From: Haloglomus halophilum
GTDB taxonomy: Archaea; Halobacteriota; Halobacteria; Halobacteriales; Haloarculaceae
DNA: 64,000 nucleotides
Assembly: GCF_024298885.1 (NCBI RefSeq)
Contig: NZ_CP101166.1
Location: 3,533,149 to 3,597,148, forward strand
Direction: 5' to 3'
Shown here: positions 16,388 through 24,439 of the stretch, one piece after another
Numbering within the stretch: the stretch's first letter is position 1
Layout of the letters: each line of letters starts with the position of its first letter
Position numbers and translations under genes: made by a program
The notes under the pieces: generated by a model
What the model was told of the DNA's origin: nothing
The model's input: the letters and a program-made list of their open reading frames with translations, nothing else
Databases searched by the model: none

Positions 16388-16557
16388 GTCGTCGGCAGAC
16401 TATCGATATAATCTGGCACTCTATCGCGAGGCACGCTCATTGTCTCGAAATATCGGAAGCAGATGGTGGAGTGTATGGATATCTAACTAATCGACCCACA
16501 GGCCGTCCCCTCCCGGGCCGCATCACCGTTATTTGGCTCGGGTCCGTCGTTCGGCCC

Positions 16558-16773
16558 GTGTCCGACCGTCCGGCCACGGATGCGCTGTCGCTCGCGCTCG
16601 CGGACCGGTGGCGCAACCTATCGGCACTCGTCCTCGTGGCCGCGGCCATCGGGTTCGCCGTCTCCATCGACACCAGCATCGCGTACTACGGCGCCGGGCT
16701 GACCGTCTTCACCGTCTGGATGGCCTGGTTCGTGCTGGTGGCCATCGACTGGCTCCGGGCGGCTGACTTCTGA
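16558..16773 (+). CDS. Small two-TM membrane protein
   Basis: A 71-aa protein that begins at GTG 16558 (VSDRPATDAL). TTATTTGG lies about 20-30 bp upstream, which supports that start over the much longer reading from 16312. It has two helices, at about residues 20-38 and 44-66, and ends DWLRAADF. Haloarchaeal membrane hypotheticals of this size are common; I do not know its role. The stop lies only 6 bp from the convergent HxlR gene. Confidence 0.6.
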   Translation: MSDRPATDALSLALADRWRNLSALVLVAAAIGFAVSIDTSIAYYGAGLTVFTVWMAWFVLVAIDWLRAADF

Positions 16774-16779
16774 GGGTCC

Positions 16780-17142
16780 TCAGGCCGCCCCGTCGCGTTC
16801 CTGTGCCCACTCGAGGAGCGGGTCGAGGAGCGCCCGGAGCTCCGCGCCCTCGTCGGTGAGCCGGTACTCGACGCGGGGCGGGATCTCGTCGTACTGCTCG
16901 CGGTCGAGGAGCCCGGCCTCGGTCAGGTCGTCGAGTCGGGTCGACAGCGTGGAACTGCTCACCTCGCCGAAGGCGGCCTCCACCTCCCCGTACCGGACCG
17001 GTTCGAGCGCTCCGACGACGCAGACGACCTGGATGGCGTACTTCCGGCTGAGGAGGTCCATCACGCCACCGAGCGGGCAGTAACAGCGGGTCTCGTCGGG
17101 CGGTACCGTCGTCTCGTCGGCGCAGGCGGTGTTCTGGGACAT
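16780..17142 (-). CDS. HxlR-family winged-helix regulator with N-terminal cysteines
   Basis: A 120-aa protein. The HxlR fold reads CPLGGVMDLLSRKYAIQVV, then RYGEVEAAFGEVSSSTLSTRLDDLTEAGLLDR, then PPRVEYRLTDEGAELRALL. Just before the domain is a C-x-C pair (RCYCPLGG), suited to metal or thiol sensing. The gene is divergent from a MerB-like lyase, and one arm of a 9-bp inverted repeat overlaps its own TATA region (GTATTGAA, rc of about 17165-17172). It probably regulates itself and the neighbour. The start at 17142 is preferred because the 17220 reading would cover the whole shared promoter. Confidence 0.8.
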   Translation of the reverse strand: MSQNTACADETTVPPDETRCYCPLGGVMDLLSRKYAIQVVCVVGALEPVRYGEVEAAFGEVSSSTLSTRLDDLTEAGLLDREQYDEIPPRVEYRLTDEGAELRALLDPLLEWAQERDGAA

Positions 17143-17169
17143 GGGTTCGACGCGTCGAAGCTGATTCAA

Positions 17170-17211
17170 TACTTCGGACTCGACAGTACAAGTGCTTTGG
17201 TATCCGAAGTA
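17170..17211. promoter_or_regulatory. Shared divergent promoter with a 9-bp inverted repeat
   Basis: TACTTCGGA (17170-17178) and TCCGAAGTA (17203-17211) are exact reverse complements, 24 bp apart. They lie between the HxlR start (17142) and the MerB-like start (17219). The left arm falls on the expected TATA site of the HxlR gene, and the right arm ends 7 bp before the MerB-like ATG. This is a good candidate HxlR operator. Confidence 0.6.
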
Positions 17212-17218
17212 AGGTCGC

Positions 17219-17878
17219 ATGTCGAGTCAGACGACCGACTGCTGCGACCAGTGTGGTACCGAGACGACGAACGAGACTGCCGGCGGCCGTGCGGGTCCGG
17301 CTCCGGACTCGCGGTGGCTCACGGAGCGGCCGGTCCTTGATGCCGGACTCCCGGCCGACCTCACGACGGCGGCGACCGAGTTCTACGGCGTCGGCCCCGT
17401 CGAGACGCTGCGTGACTTCGCGGAGGCGTCGCGTGCGGTCGCTGGCGGGTCCGTCGAGGTGACGGACCTCTGCCACGTCGAGGGGGACTCCCCCCACCGC
17501 GCGGTCACGGGCGAGGAGACGTACTCGTTCAGGTGTTTCTACGACGGGGTCGCGCTGGCGCGGCTCCAGTCCGAACCGGTCGAACTGCGCACCGAGAGCC
17601 CGGGCGGCGCTGTCGTGGAGCTGGAGGTCGCCGCCGACGGGTCGGTTGCGGTCACGCCCGAGGACGCGGCGATGTCGTTCGGTATCGCGCCGGCCGCCGG
17701 CACGCTCGACGACGACCCATCACCAGAGGCCGTCTTCGAGGCCGTCTGCCCCTGGGTGAAGGCGTTCCCGTCGCGCGAGGCGTACGAGGGCTGGGCCGCG
17801 GCCACGGCGGCGCCGACGGTCGGGCTCCCGTTGGCCGAGGGGACGCCCGTGGCGGCGGAACTCGTCGCGGAGGAGTGA
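17219..17878 (+). CDS. Organomercurial (alkylmercury) lyase-like protein
   Basis: A 219-aa protein. MerB enzymes cleave the C-Hg bond using two cysteines and an aspartate. Here the C-x-x-D pair is Cys106 and Asp109 (FRCFYDGVAL), and the second cysteine is Cys177 in EAVCPWVKAFPSREAYEGWA, which resembles the C-terminal Cys...FF-A-S-x-E-A-x-x-W block of MerB. An N-terminal DCCDQC cluster is extra. It is divergent from an HxlR regulator with a shared operator-like repeat. No merA or merP is adjacent, so the released Hg(II) would need a reductase from elsewhere. The haloarchaeal lyase-like family may have other substrates. Confidence 0.7.
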   Translation: MSSQTTDCCDQCGTETTNETAGGRAGPAPDSRWLTERPVLDAGLPADLTTAATEFYGVGPVETLRDFAEASRAVAGGSVEVTDLCHVEGDSPHRAVTGEETYSFRCFYDGVALARLQSEPVELRTESPGGAVVELEVAADGSVAVTPEDAAMSFGIAPAAGTLDDDPSPEAVFEAVCPWVKAFPSREAYEGWAAATAAPTVGLPLAEGTPVAAELVAEE

Positions 17879-17935
17879 CGGCGCGATACTGCCAGGACGG
17901 CAACCCCTAAATCCGGCCGGCCCACAGAGTCGTTC

Positions 17936-18580
17936 GTGCAGGTCACCATCATCGACTACGGGGTCGGGAACCTGCGGAGCCTCCAGCGCGGTCTGGAGCG
18001 GGCCGACGCCACGGTGACGATATCGAACGACCCGGACGAGATCGCCGCGAGCGACGCCCTCGTGCTCCCGGGTGTCGGCGCCTTCGGCGAGTGCGTCCGC
18101 AACCTCGAACCGTTCTCGGATGTGGTCGTCGACGCCGCCGAGGACACGCCCATCCTCGGCATCTGCGTCGGTTTCCAGCTCATGTTCACGGAGTCCACCG
18201 AGGGCGCGCCCGAGGGCGAGACCATCGACGGGCTCGACCTGATTCCCGGGCGCGTCGAACGGCTCCCCAGCGACGAGGTGAAGGTCCCCCACATGGGGTG
18301 GAACGAACTCACCGTCGACCGGGACCACCCGCTCGTGGACGGCATCGCCGACGGCGATTACGCCTACTTCGTCCACTCGTACGGCTCCGAAACGGCCGAC
18401 CACACCGTCGCCTCCTGTGACTACGGCTTCGACTTCGCAGCCATCGCCGCGACCGAGGCGGGCAACGTCATGGGCACGCAGTTCCACCCCGAGAAGTCCG
18501 GCGACACCGGGCTGCGGATTCTGGAGAACTTCGTCGCCTTCGCCGAGGAGTACAACGACGCGCAGGTCACCGCCGACTGA
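17936..18580 (+). CDS. hisH: Imidazole glycerol phosphate synthase subunit HisH
   Basis: A 214-aa class I glutamine amidotransferase that supplies ammonia to HisF in histidine synthesis. The start is GTG 17936 with a CCTAAATCC box about 25 bp upstream. Marks: IIDYGVGNLRSL at the N-terminus, VLPGVGAFGECV, the nucleophile Cys77 in LGICVGFQLM, PHMGWNEL, and the catalytic His-Glu in QFHPEKSGD. No other his gene is adjacent, as is usual for haloarchaea, where his genes are scattered. Confidence 0.95.
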   Translation: MQVTIIDYGVGNLRSLQRGLERADATVTISNDPDEIAASDALVLPGVGAFGECVRNLEPFSDVVVDAAEDTPILGICVGFQLMFTESTEGAPEGETIDGLDLIPGRVERLPSDEVKVPHMGWNELTVDRDHPLVDGIADGDYAYFVHSYGSETADHTVASCDYGFDFAAIAATEAGNVMGTQFHPEKSGDTGLRILENFVAFAEEYNDAQVTAD

Positions 18581-18651
18581 GCCACGGTTCTGGAGGTCCC
18601 GTCCGCGCGACGACCTGAACACTCAAGCCCCGGGCGACGGCAGACGGGGCC

Positions 18652-19482
18652 ATGGGAGAGCAGGCGGCCCTCGAACGCGTCACGGACCCCGTCACCGTCG
18701 ACACGCTCGTTCGTGACCTCCGGGCCCTCGGCGTCGAAGCGGGCGAGACGTTGCTTGTCCACTCCTCGCTGAGCGCGCTCGGGTGGGTCGCCGGTGATGC
18801 ACAGGCCGTCGTCGATGCGCTCCGCGAGGCCGTCACCGCGGACGGGACCCTCGTGATGCCGACGCATACGCCCCAGTACACCGACCCTGAGGACTGGTCG
18901 AACCCGCCGGTGCCCGCCGACTGGGTCGACACCATCCGCGACGAGCGCCCGGCGTTCCGCCCCGAGGTCACGCCGACCCGGGGGATGGGTGCCATTCCCG
19001 AGTGCTTCCGCGGCTATCCCGATGTCCGGCGGAGCGCACACCCGCTCTACTCGTTCGCCGCCTGGGGCTCCGAGGCCGGGGCCGTGGTCGAGGACCACGA
19101 GCTCGCCTACGCCATGGGGGAGGACTCACCGCTCGCACGGGTCTACGAGCGTGGCGGTCGGGTGCTCCTGCTCGGGGTCGGCCACGATGTCAACACGTCG
19201 CTCCACCTCGGCGAGTACCGCGCCGATATCGATGCCGAACCCGTGACCAGGGAGGCGCCGGTCCACCGGGACGGCGAGCGGACGACGGTCACGTTCGAGG
19301 ATATCGAGACCTCGACCGACGATTTCGCGACCCTCGGCGGGGCCTTCGAGAACCGGCACGGTGCCGCGGTCACCCGCGACACCGTGGGCGCGGCCGGGGC
19401 ACGGCTGGTCGACCAGCCGGCGCTCGTCGACTTCGCGGTGGACTGGTTCGAGGACAACCGTGCCGGTGACCACGGGGAGTGA
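18652..19482 (+). CDS. AAC(3)-family N-acetyltransferase
   Basis: A 276-aa protein of the aminoglycoside 3-N-acetyltransferase/YokD family. Marks: LLVHSSLSALGWVAGDAQAVVDAL, GTLVMPTHTPQYTDPEDW, then TPTRGMGAIPECFR and RSAHPLYSFAAWG. These are acetyl-CoA- and substrate-binding parts of the family. Archaea are not sensitive to most aminoglycosides, so the real acceptor is probably another amine. A CACTCAAG box lies about 30 bp upstream. Confidence 0.85.
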   Translation: MGEQAALERVTDPVTVDTLVRDLRALGVEAGETLLVHSSLSALGWVAGDAQAVVDALREAVTADGTLVMPTHTPQYTDPEDWSNPPVPADWVDTIRDERPAFRPEVTPTRGMGAIPECFRGYPDVRRSAHPLYSFAAWGSEAGAVVEDHELAYAMGEDSPLARVYERGGRVLLLGVGHDVNTSLHLGEYRADIDAEPVTREAPVHRDGERTTVTFEDIETSTDDFATLGGAFENRHGAAVTRDTVGAAGARLVDQPALVDFAVDWFEDNRAGDHGE

Positions 19483-19506
19483 CACGGTCGACGGGGCCGG
19501 CGACCG

Positions 19507-20616
19507 TCAGCGGAAGTGGTCCAGCTCCAGCTGGTCGCGGTGGATGCCGCCCTCCTCCTCGTCGGGGGTGGCACCCAGCAGTCGGGGAAGCGCCGTGTCG
19601 GCGAACGTGAGCGCGACCACCAGGACGATGGGTGCGAAGAACAGCCCGTAGAACCCGAGCACCACCGGGCCGAGCGTGTACGCCAGCATCAGGAGGCCAA
19701 CGTGGGTCGTCTCGCCGCTCAGTAGCGGCCGGAGGATGATGTCGGGGATGGTGTCCACGACGACGATGGTGAGGATGAGGAAGATGACGATGTAGACGAG
19801 GAACGCGTTGTTCGCCCCGAGGACGATGCCGGCCGCGGCGATGGCGGTCAGGGGCAGGTAGACGATCTTCATCCCGACGACCGGGATGAGGCTCGCGATG
19901 CCGGTGAGCGCGCCCGCGAGCGCCGGGTACGGGATGTTCGCGGGCGCCGGGGCCCAGGCGTTGTAGCCGTGGTAGACGGCGATGGCGATGAGCGAGGTGG
20001 CGATGACGTTCAGCAGGTTGCCGAACAGGACCGCCTCGAGTTCCTCGTCGACGGCCTCCAGGTACTCCCGGATGATGGCGTCGTCATCGAACCGGAGCAG
20101 CCACTCGCGGATACGGTGGCCGTCGACCAGCAGGTAGTAGAGGACGATGATGACGATGAACAGGTTGAGGAAGAAGCTGGAGACGAGTCCGGTGAGGAAG
20201 GTGGCGTTGTTCTCCGCGAAGGTGAGGAACCCGTCGAGCTGTCCGGACTGGTAGGCGCGGTAGAGCCCCTGGATGGTGAGCTCCGGGAGCTGGTCGACGC
20301 CGCCGAACCAGTCGAAGCGCTTCGACACCACGTCGATGACGCCGTACTGGTCGATGAACCGTCGCGCCTCCACGATGAGCAGGAGGACGGTGTAACTGAT
20401 GAGGAGGATGAGCGGGACGGCCAGCGACGCCAGGACGACGACGGCCCGCATCCGTGCCGGAAGGCGGAGCCGACCCAGGAACTTGTAGTAGCGCCGGGTG
20501 GCGTAGTAGAGGAACACTGCGACGGTGAGGGCTGCCACGAACCGGACCGCGAGGTAGCCGACGATGAGGGCGACGGCGAGACCGAAGAGGGCGACTGCGA
20601 ACCGCTTCTCGTCCAT
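19507..20616 (-). CDS. AI-2E family permease
   Basis: A 369-aa membrane protein with about eight helices and a large extracytoplasmic or amphipathic region in the middle (the WFGGVDQLPELTIQGLYRAYQSGQ section). The family mark is a late PALAGALTGIASLIPVVG followed by DTIPDIILRPLLSGETTHVGLLML. Members were named after AI-2 export (TqsA), but many move ions (Na+/H+) or unknown solutes. The start at 20616 is supported by a TTTATTC box (about 20637-20643); the 20697 reading would include it. Confidence 0.88.
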   Translation of the reverse strand: MDEKRFAVALFGLAVALIVGYLAVRFVAALTVAVFLYYATRRYYKFLGRLRLPARMRAVVVLASLAVPLILLISYTVLLLIVEARRFIDQYGVIDVVSKRFDWFGGVDQLPELTIQGLYRAYQSGQLDGFLTFAENNATFLTGLVSSFFLNLFIVIIVLYYLLVDGHRIREWLLRFDDDAIIREYLEAVDEELEAVLFGNLLNVIATSLIAIAVYHGYNAWAPAPANIPYPALAGALTGIASLIPVVGMKIVYLPLTAIAAAGIVLGANNAFLVYIVIFLILTIVVVDTIPDIILRPLLSGETTHVGLLMLAYTLGPVVLGFYGLFFAPIVLVVALTFADTALPRLLGATPDEEEGGIHRDQLELDHFR

Positions 20617-20766
20617 GGCTTCCAATGGATGGTAGTGGTGAATAAACCGTATGGTCATCCCCGGGCGGTAGAGGACCCTGCCGAGACTCCCCGGCAAGTC
20701 GGTTCAGGGCCGGGCGCCCCCCCGTGGAATCGTGGGTTATTCATGCGGTCCCACGTCGGGACGTAC

Positions 20767-21441
20767 ATGAACACGCTGGCCAGGCTCCTCCGGGGGAACG
20801 CCGACCACGCCGAGGACTTCCAGAGCCGCTTCGACGAGGTTCAGGAGGGCCAGCGACCCGAGGCGGTGACCGTCTGCTGTTCGGACTCGCGGGTCCTGCA
20901 GGACCGTATGTGGAGCAACGACGACCCCGGCCGCCTGTTCACCGTCGGCAACATCGGGAACCGGGTCGTGCAGCGACCGGTCGACCCCATCGTCTCGGGG
21001 GACGTACTCTACCCCCTCGCCCACACGGGGACGGAGACGGCGGTCGTGGTCGGCCACACCGGGTGCGGCGCGGTCACGGCGACCTACGACGCCCTGACGG
21101 GAGACGTGTCGGACGCCCCTGGCATCGAGCACTGCCTCGACCTGCTGCGGCCACATCTCGAACCCGGCGTCGGGAGTCTCCCCGGGGACCTGAACCGGGC
21201 CGACGCCATCAACCACCTCGTCGAGTACAACGTCGACCGGCAGGTCGAACTCCTCCTGGAGAGCGATTCGGTGCCCGACGGGACGGACGTGGCCGGCGTC
21301 GTCTACGACTTCCAGGACGTCTACGGCGGCAAGCGTGGCGAGGTCCACGTCGTCAACGTTGACGGTGAGACGGATGTCACGCACCTGCGGGACGCGTATC
21401 CGGAGTTCTCTGACCGAATCCGGCGGCTGTGGGAATATTGA
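20767..21441 (+). CDS. Beta-class carbonic anhydrase
   Basis: A 224-aa enzyme that interconverts CO2 and bicarbonate. The zinc ligands are Cys38, Asp40 (in CCSDSR, with Arg42 of the Asp-Arg dyad), His97 and Cys100 (GHTGCGA). RLFTVGNIGNRV and the C-terminal YDFQDVYGGKRGEVHVVNVDG are further family marks. The start at 20767 is preferred to the in-frame ATG at 20743 because TTATTC at 20737-20742 sits about 25-30 bp before 20767. It may supply bicarbonate to biotin carboxylases. Confidence 0.92.
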   Translation: MNTLARLLRGNADHAEDFQSRFDEVQEGQRPEAVTVCCSDSRVLQDRMWSNDDPGRLFTVGNIGNRVVQRPVDPIVSGDVLYPLAHTGTETAVVVGHTGCGAVTATYDALTGDVSDAPGIEHCLDLLRPHLEPGVGSLPGDLNRADAINHLVEYNVDRQVELLLESDSVPDGTDVAGVVYDFQDVYGGKRGEVHVVNVDGETDVTHLRDAYPEFSDRIRRLWEY

Positions 21442-21543
21442 GGTTTGATCGAAATTATGTCCTATATTTCCCAAATAACGCGTGAATAGCCTGGGGTAAA
21501 TTGTAAGGGTGTTCTGAACCGACTCTATATGGCACAGAGGTGT
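21442..21543. terminator. AT-rich convergent spacer after the carbonic anhydrase gene
   Basis: About 100 bp with AT-rich runs (GATCGAAATTATGTCCTATATTTCCC and GGTAAATTGTAAGG) between the 3' ends of the carbonic anhydrase (+) and DoxX (-) genes. No ORF. The T-rich stretches on either strand suit archaeal termination. Confidence 0.4.
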
Positions 21544-21951
21544 TTACTCGTCGTCGGTGTACCAGTACGCCCACAGCACCAGCACGGCCTGGAGCGGGAG
21601 GCGGGCGTACAGGAGGGCGTCGGAGTTCGCCCAGTCGGGGGCGGCCGGGAGTTCGAGGTCGCCGACCGCCATGTAGATGTTCGCCGGGAAGACGGCAGCG
21701 AGCAGGAGCATGATACCGACGGCGGCCCGGTGGCGCGTCCGCTCGAACAGCACCCCGATGCCGAGGGCGATTTCGGCGGCGCCCGAGAGGTAGACCAGCG
21801 CCTTCGGCGCGGGCAGTTGCGGCGGCACGATGTACTCGAACGGTTTCGGCGACAGGAAGTGGAGCACCCCCACGAAGGCGTACGTCAGTCCCATCACGTA
21901 CCGCAGTGGCCGCTTGTACTGTGCGAGTCCGCTCTCGGCAGCGTCGGTCAT
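21544..21951 (-). CDS. DoxX family membrane protein
   Basis: A 135-aa protein with four helices. Marks: RYVMGLTYAFVGVLHFLSPKPFEYIVPPQLP (a DoxX first helix and loop), then SGAAEIALGIGVLF, FPANIYMAV and a final helix WAYWY followed by acidic TDDE. It differs from the DoxX gene at 2.0-2.5 kb and is not its duplicate. An ATG at 21966 would add five residues. It resembles the YphA/DoxX-like subgroup, of unknown reaction, possibly linked to quinone or thiosulfate redox. Confidence 0.8.
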   Translation of the reverse strand: MTDAAESGLAQYKRPLRYVMGLTYAFVGVLHFLSPKPFEYIVPPQLPAPKALVYLSGAAEIALGIGVLFERTRHRAAVGIMLLLAAVFPANIYMAVGDLELPAAPDWANSDALLYARLPLQAVLVLWAYWYTDDE

Positions 21952-22174
21952 CGAATCGGGGGTCACGGCGCCGGAACAAGAGCGTTGTCAACGCGACTCC
22001 CCTGTCCGACTCCTCTCGTTAGGCGTTCGTTCGCAGCGGCAGGGCGGCGGTAGCACCAACCTGTCGAGGGGATTGGATGGACGTAGAACCCGTTCGGCGG
22101 GGACGAATCCCGGTACGGCTCGCATACTCCGGACAGGTACCTTTAATATCTTACAGATCGGATATAGATGGATT

Positions 22175-24013
22175 ATGCGCGACCGACAGACAACTAAGCG
22201 ATCTGCAAGCGGCCGAGCGATGACTGCGACGCGGCGCCAGCTGCTCGCCGCCACCGGGGTACTCGCTGTCGGGAGCCTGGCCGGCTGCCTCGGACGGGTC
22301 GCAAGCGCGACGACGAACACGGGCGCGTCACCGGCTGCGTTCTACGGCGGCGACACCAGTGACATCAAGGCCGGCGACGAGGCGCTCCGACTGTTCGGAA
22401 CGACGGGCTCCGACATCCGGTACGTGCCGGCGACGGTTCGGGGTGGTTCGGGGGCGCTCTCGGGGGAGGTCGACATCGAAGGCTGGGGGACGAGCGCCGT
22501 CGTGCCAGCCAAGGACCTCAACTCCTCCCGGTCGAACAAACCGAGGTCCATCTGGTGGGCCGACCCGGACTCTGACGACGATGGCGTCGGTGACGGCGAC
22601 GACATCCACCTCGCGATCCTCGATATCGACCTGGAGCTTTCGGGCTACGTCGAATCCGCGCAGGCCGGCGTGGAGGACCGCTCGGAGGACGACACCGAAA
22701 TCGCCCTCGACGCGTTCATCAACGCCACCACCAAGGCGCTGAAGAAGGGTGACCGACTCGACCGCTGCTCCACCGATGTCTGTGGGACGGTCCGGGAGAG
22801 TATGGAGAGATGCCGACAGCTCGCGGGTGATGCGGGCGACGCTGTGGACGCCGAGAACTGGGGCGAGGCGAACTCCCTGCTGAGCGATATCGAACGCATC
22901 ATCGGGGGTGATATCGGCCGACTGGAGGACGCCATCGATCCCGAGATCATCGAGGCGATGGCGAAGCTCCGCGCGTATCTCGACGGGAACCCGACCATCG
23001 GCGAGCAGTTCGCCGTCTGTCTGCCCGATGCCCGCCTGCCGGGCGACCGTGGCTCGGTGGAGGCGGCACTCACACCGAAACGGCTAGCGAACGGATTGAT
23101 CGACGAGGTACGTGAGGACGACAAGGTCGAATACGAGGTCGAAGCCCCACCGGAGGACACTGGCAACTGCGGCGACGCCGAGCAAGCGGGGGCTCTGGTC
23201 CTCCACCGCGATATCTCCTGCCGGAACCTTCTCTCCGCCCGACTGTTCGAGCAGGGACGGGAGAAGCGAGGGGTCGCTGGCTTCACGGCCGGCGATGGCG
23301 TCGCCGTCGCGGGCGTCCCAGCGGCTGATGACGATGCCGAGGCGATCCTGTCCATCGCATCCGGCAGGCTCGACCAGACGACACCACTCCTGTATCAGGG
23401 TCTCAAGAAGCTCTCTGATTCATCCGGAGGATGGGGTGAGGGAACTGGCGACGACGATGTCGCCGTCTCTTCGACGATCGTGATGCCGGTACTCGCCCAG
23501 CCGCGGGGCTGCCCCTCGCCGATGCCGGCGTTGTTCTACGTCAAGCGCTGTCGACACGACGACCAGTACATCTACTGCGGTGGCTGGGTCATCGACGATG
23601 GCGCGCTCTATCAGAACACCCTGACCGTCCTCGTCGGTGAAGGACCGACTGAGGTCATAGCTGTGTCACCGGAGGAGGTCGCAAGCGACCGCTACAGTGA
23701 CATCGTCGCCCGGAAATCCGAACGCGAGCGGAGTCGATACGGGTCGACGATGTTCCTCGGCACGTTCGACCCGGACGCCGACTATCTCCCGGAGGAGCTG
23801 CTGGCGTCGACCGGGGGGAAGAAGGGATACGATATCTACATACACAACAAATCGCAGACGACGACCAGCAACGGTGCGGATGGGGGCGGCGGGGCGGTCA
23901 CCGGGACGAGCCTCGTGATGGCAGTCGACGCTCCGGTCGTCCACCTCGTCACCGGGGAGGGGAACAAGGTGAAGTTCAAGGCCGGTGCCGAACTCTCGAA
24001 GGCGGTCAACTGA
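22175..24013 (+). CDS. Large unrecognised exported lipoprotein
   Basis: A protein of 612 aa. After a basic leader come TRRQLLAATGVLAVGSLAGCLGR: a twin-arginine-like signal with a lipobox whose Cys would be lipid-modified outside the cell. The start at 22175 has CTTTAATATC about 25-30 bp upstream; 22220, just before the signal, is the alternative. The mature part has an acidic DPDSDDDGVGDGDD stretch, a helix-rich middle with paired cysteines (RCSTDVCGTVRESMERC), VCLPDARLPGDRG, a NCGDAEQAGALVLHRDISC segment and a C-terminal beta-rich half. I recognise no domain. Codon use is slightly less GC-rich than neighbours, so transfer is possible. Confidence 0.75.
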   Translation: MRDRQTTKRSASGRAMTATRRQLLAATGVLAVGSLAGCLGRVASATTNTGASPAAFYGGDTSDIKAGDEALRLFGTTGSDIRYVPATVRGGSGALSGEVDIEGWGTSAVVPAKDLNSSRSNKPRSIWWADPDSDDDGVGDGDDIHLAILDIDLELSGYVESAQAGVEDRSEDDTEIALDAFINATTKALKKGDRLDRCSTDVCGTVRESMERCRQLAGDAGDAVDAENWGEANSLLSDIERIIGGDIGRLEDAIDPEIIEAMAKLRAYLDGNPTIGEQFAVCLPDARLPGDRGSVEAALTPKRLANGLIDEVREDDKVEYEVEAPPEDTGNCGDAEQAGALVLHRDISCRNLLSARLFEQGREKRGVAGFTAGDGVAVAGVPAADDDAEAILSIASGRLDQTTPLLYQGLKKLSDSSGGWGEGTGDDDVAVSSTIVMPVLAQPRGCPSPMPALFYVKRCRHDDQYIYCGGWVIDDGALYQNTLTVLVGEGPTEVIAVSPEEVASDRYSDIVARKSERERSRYGSTMFLGTFDPDADYLPEELLASTGGKKGYDIYIHNKSQTTTSNGADGGGGAVTGTSLVMAVDAPVVHLVTGEGNKVKFKAGAELSKAVN

Positions 24014-24094
24014 CCGTCGCGGCGCCGATCCAAGGAGTTCGTCCTGCCCGGGTGCCGGAGTCGTGATAGACGGACTGGGAACGTACTCCTCTCG

Positions 24095-24418
24095 CTATCG
24101 ACTCTCCCGCTGTTCGACCTTGTTCAGCTCGATGAGCAGCCGGAACACCGCCTTCACGAGGTTCGAATCCACGTCGAAGCGCTCGGCGTTCTCGCCGGCG
24201 CGGTCCATCACGGCCTGCTCCTGGTCCTCGTCGGTCGTGGGGCGGCCCTCGTCGCGCTTGACCGCGGCGATGGATTCGGCCACGTAGGTCCGCTGGGCGA
24301 TGAGTTCGACGATCTCGCGGTCGATATCCTGGATCTCCCGCCGAAGCGCGTCCAGGTCCATCTCTTCGACCGCGATCTCCTCGTCCTGTGCCTCGTCGTC
24401 GGTGTCAGCGTCACTCAT
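24095..24418 (-). CDS. Chorismate mutase (AroQ type)
   Basis: A 107-aa all-helical protein that converts chorismate to prephenate for Phe and Tyr. Marks: LRREIQDIDREIVELIAQRTYVAESIAAVKRDEGRPT, with the conserved helix-1 Arg and the RPT...DxDQEQAVMDRAGE segment, then LVKAVFRLLIELNKVEQRE. The very acidic N-terminus (about 18 residues) is a halophile extension. It lies 21 bp downstream of the shikimate kinase gene on the same strand, so both form a small aromatic-pathway operon. Confidence 0.9.
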   Translation of the reverse strand: MSDADTDDEAQDEEIAVEEMDLDALRREIQDIDREIVELIAQRTYVAESIAAVKRDEGRPTTDEDQEQAVMDRAGENAERFDVDSNLVKAVFRLLIELNKVEQRESR

Positions 24419-24439
24419 AGTTGGTGTTCTCCTCGGGAG

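Noticed and set aside
24160-24190. T-loop-like GGTTCGAATCC inside the chorismate mutase gene
   Set aside because: It is protein-coding there (chorismate mutase frame) and lacks stem complementarity, so no tRNA. A similar GACTCGAACC occurs at about 61491-61500 inside the P450 gene.
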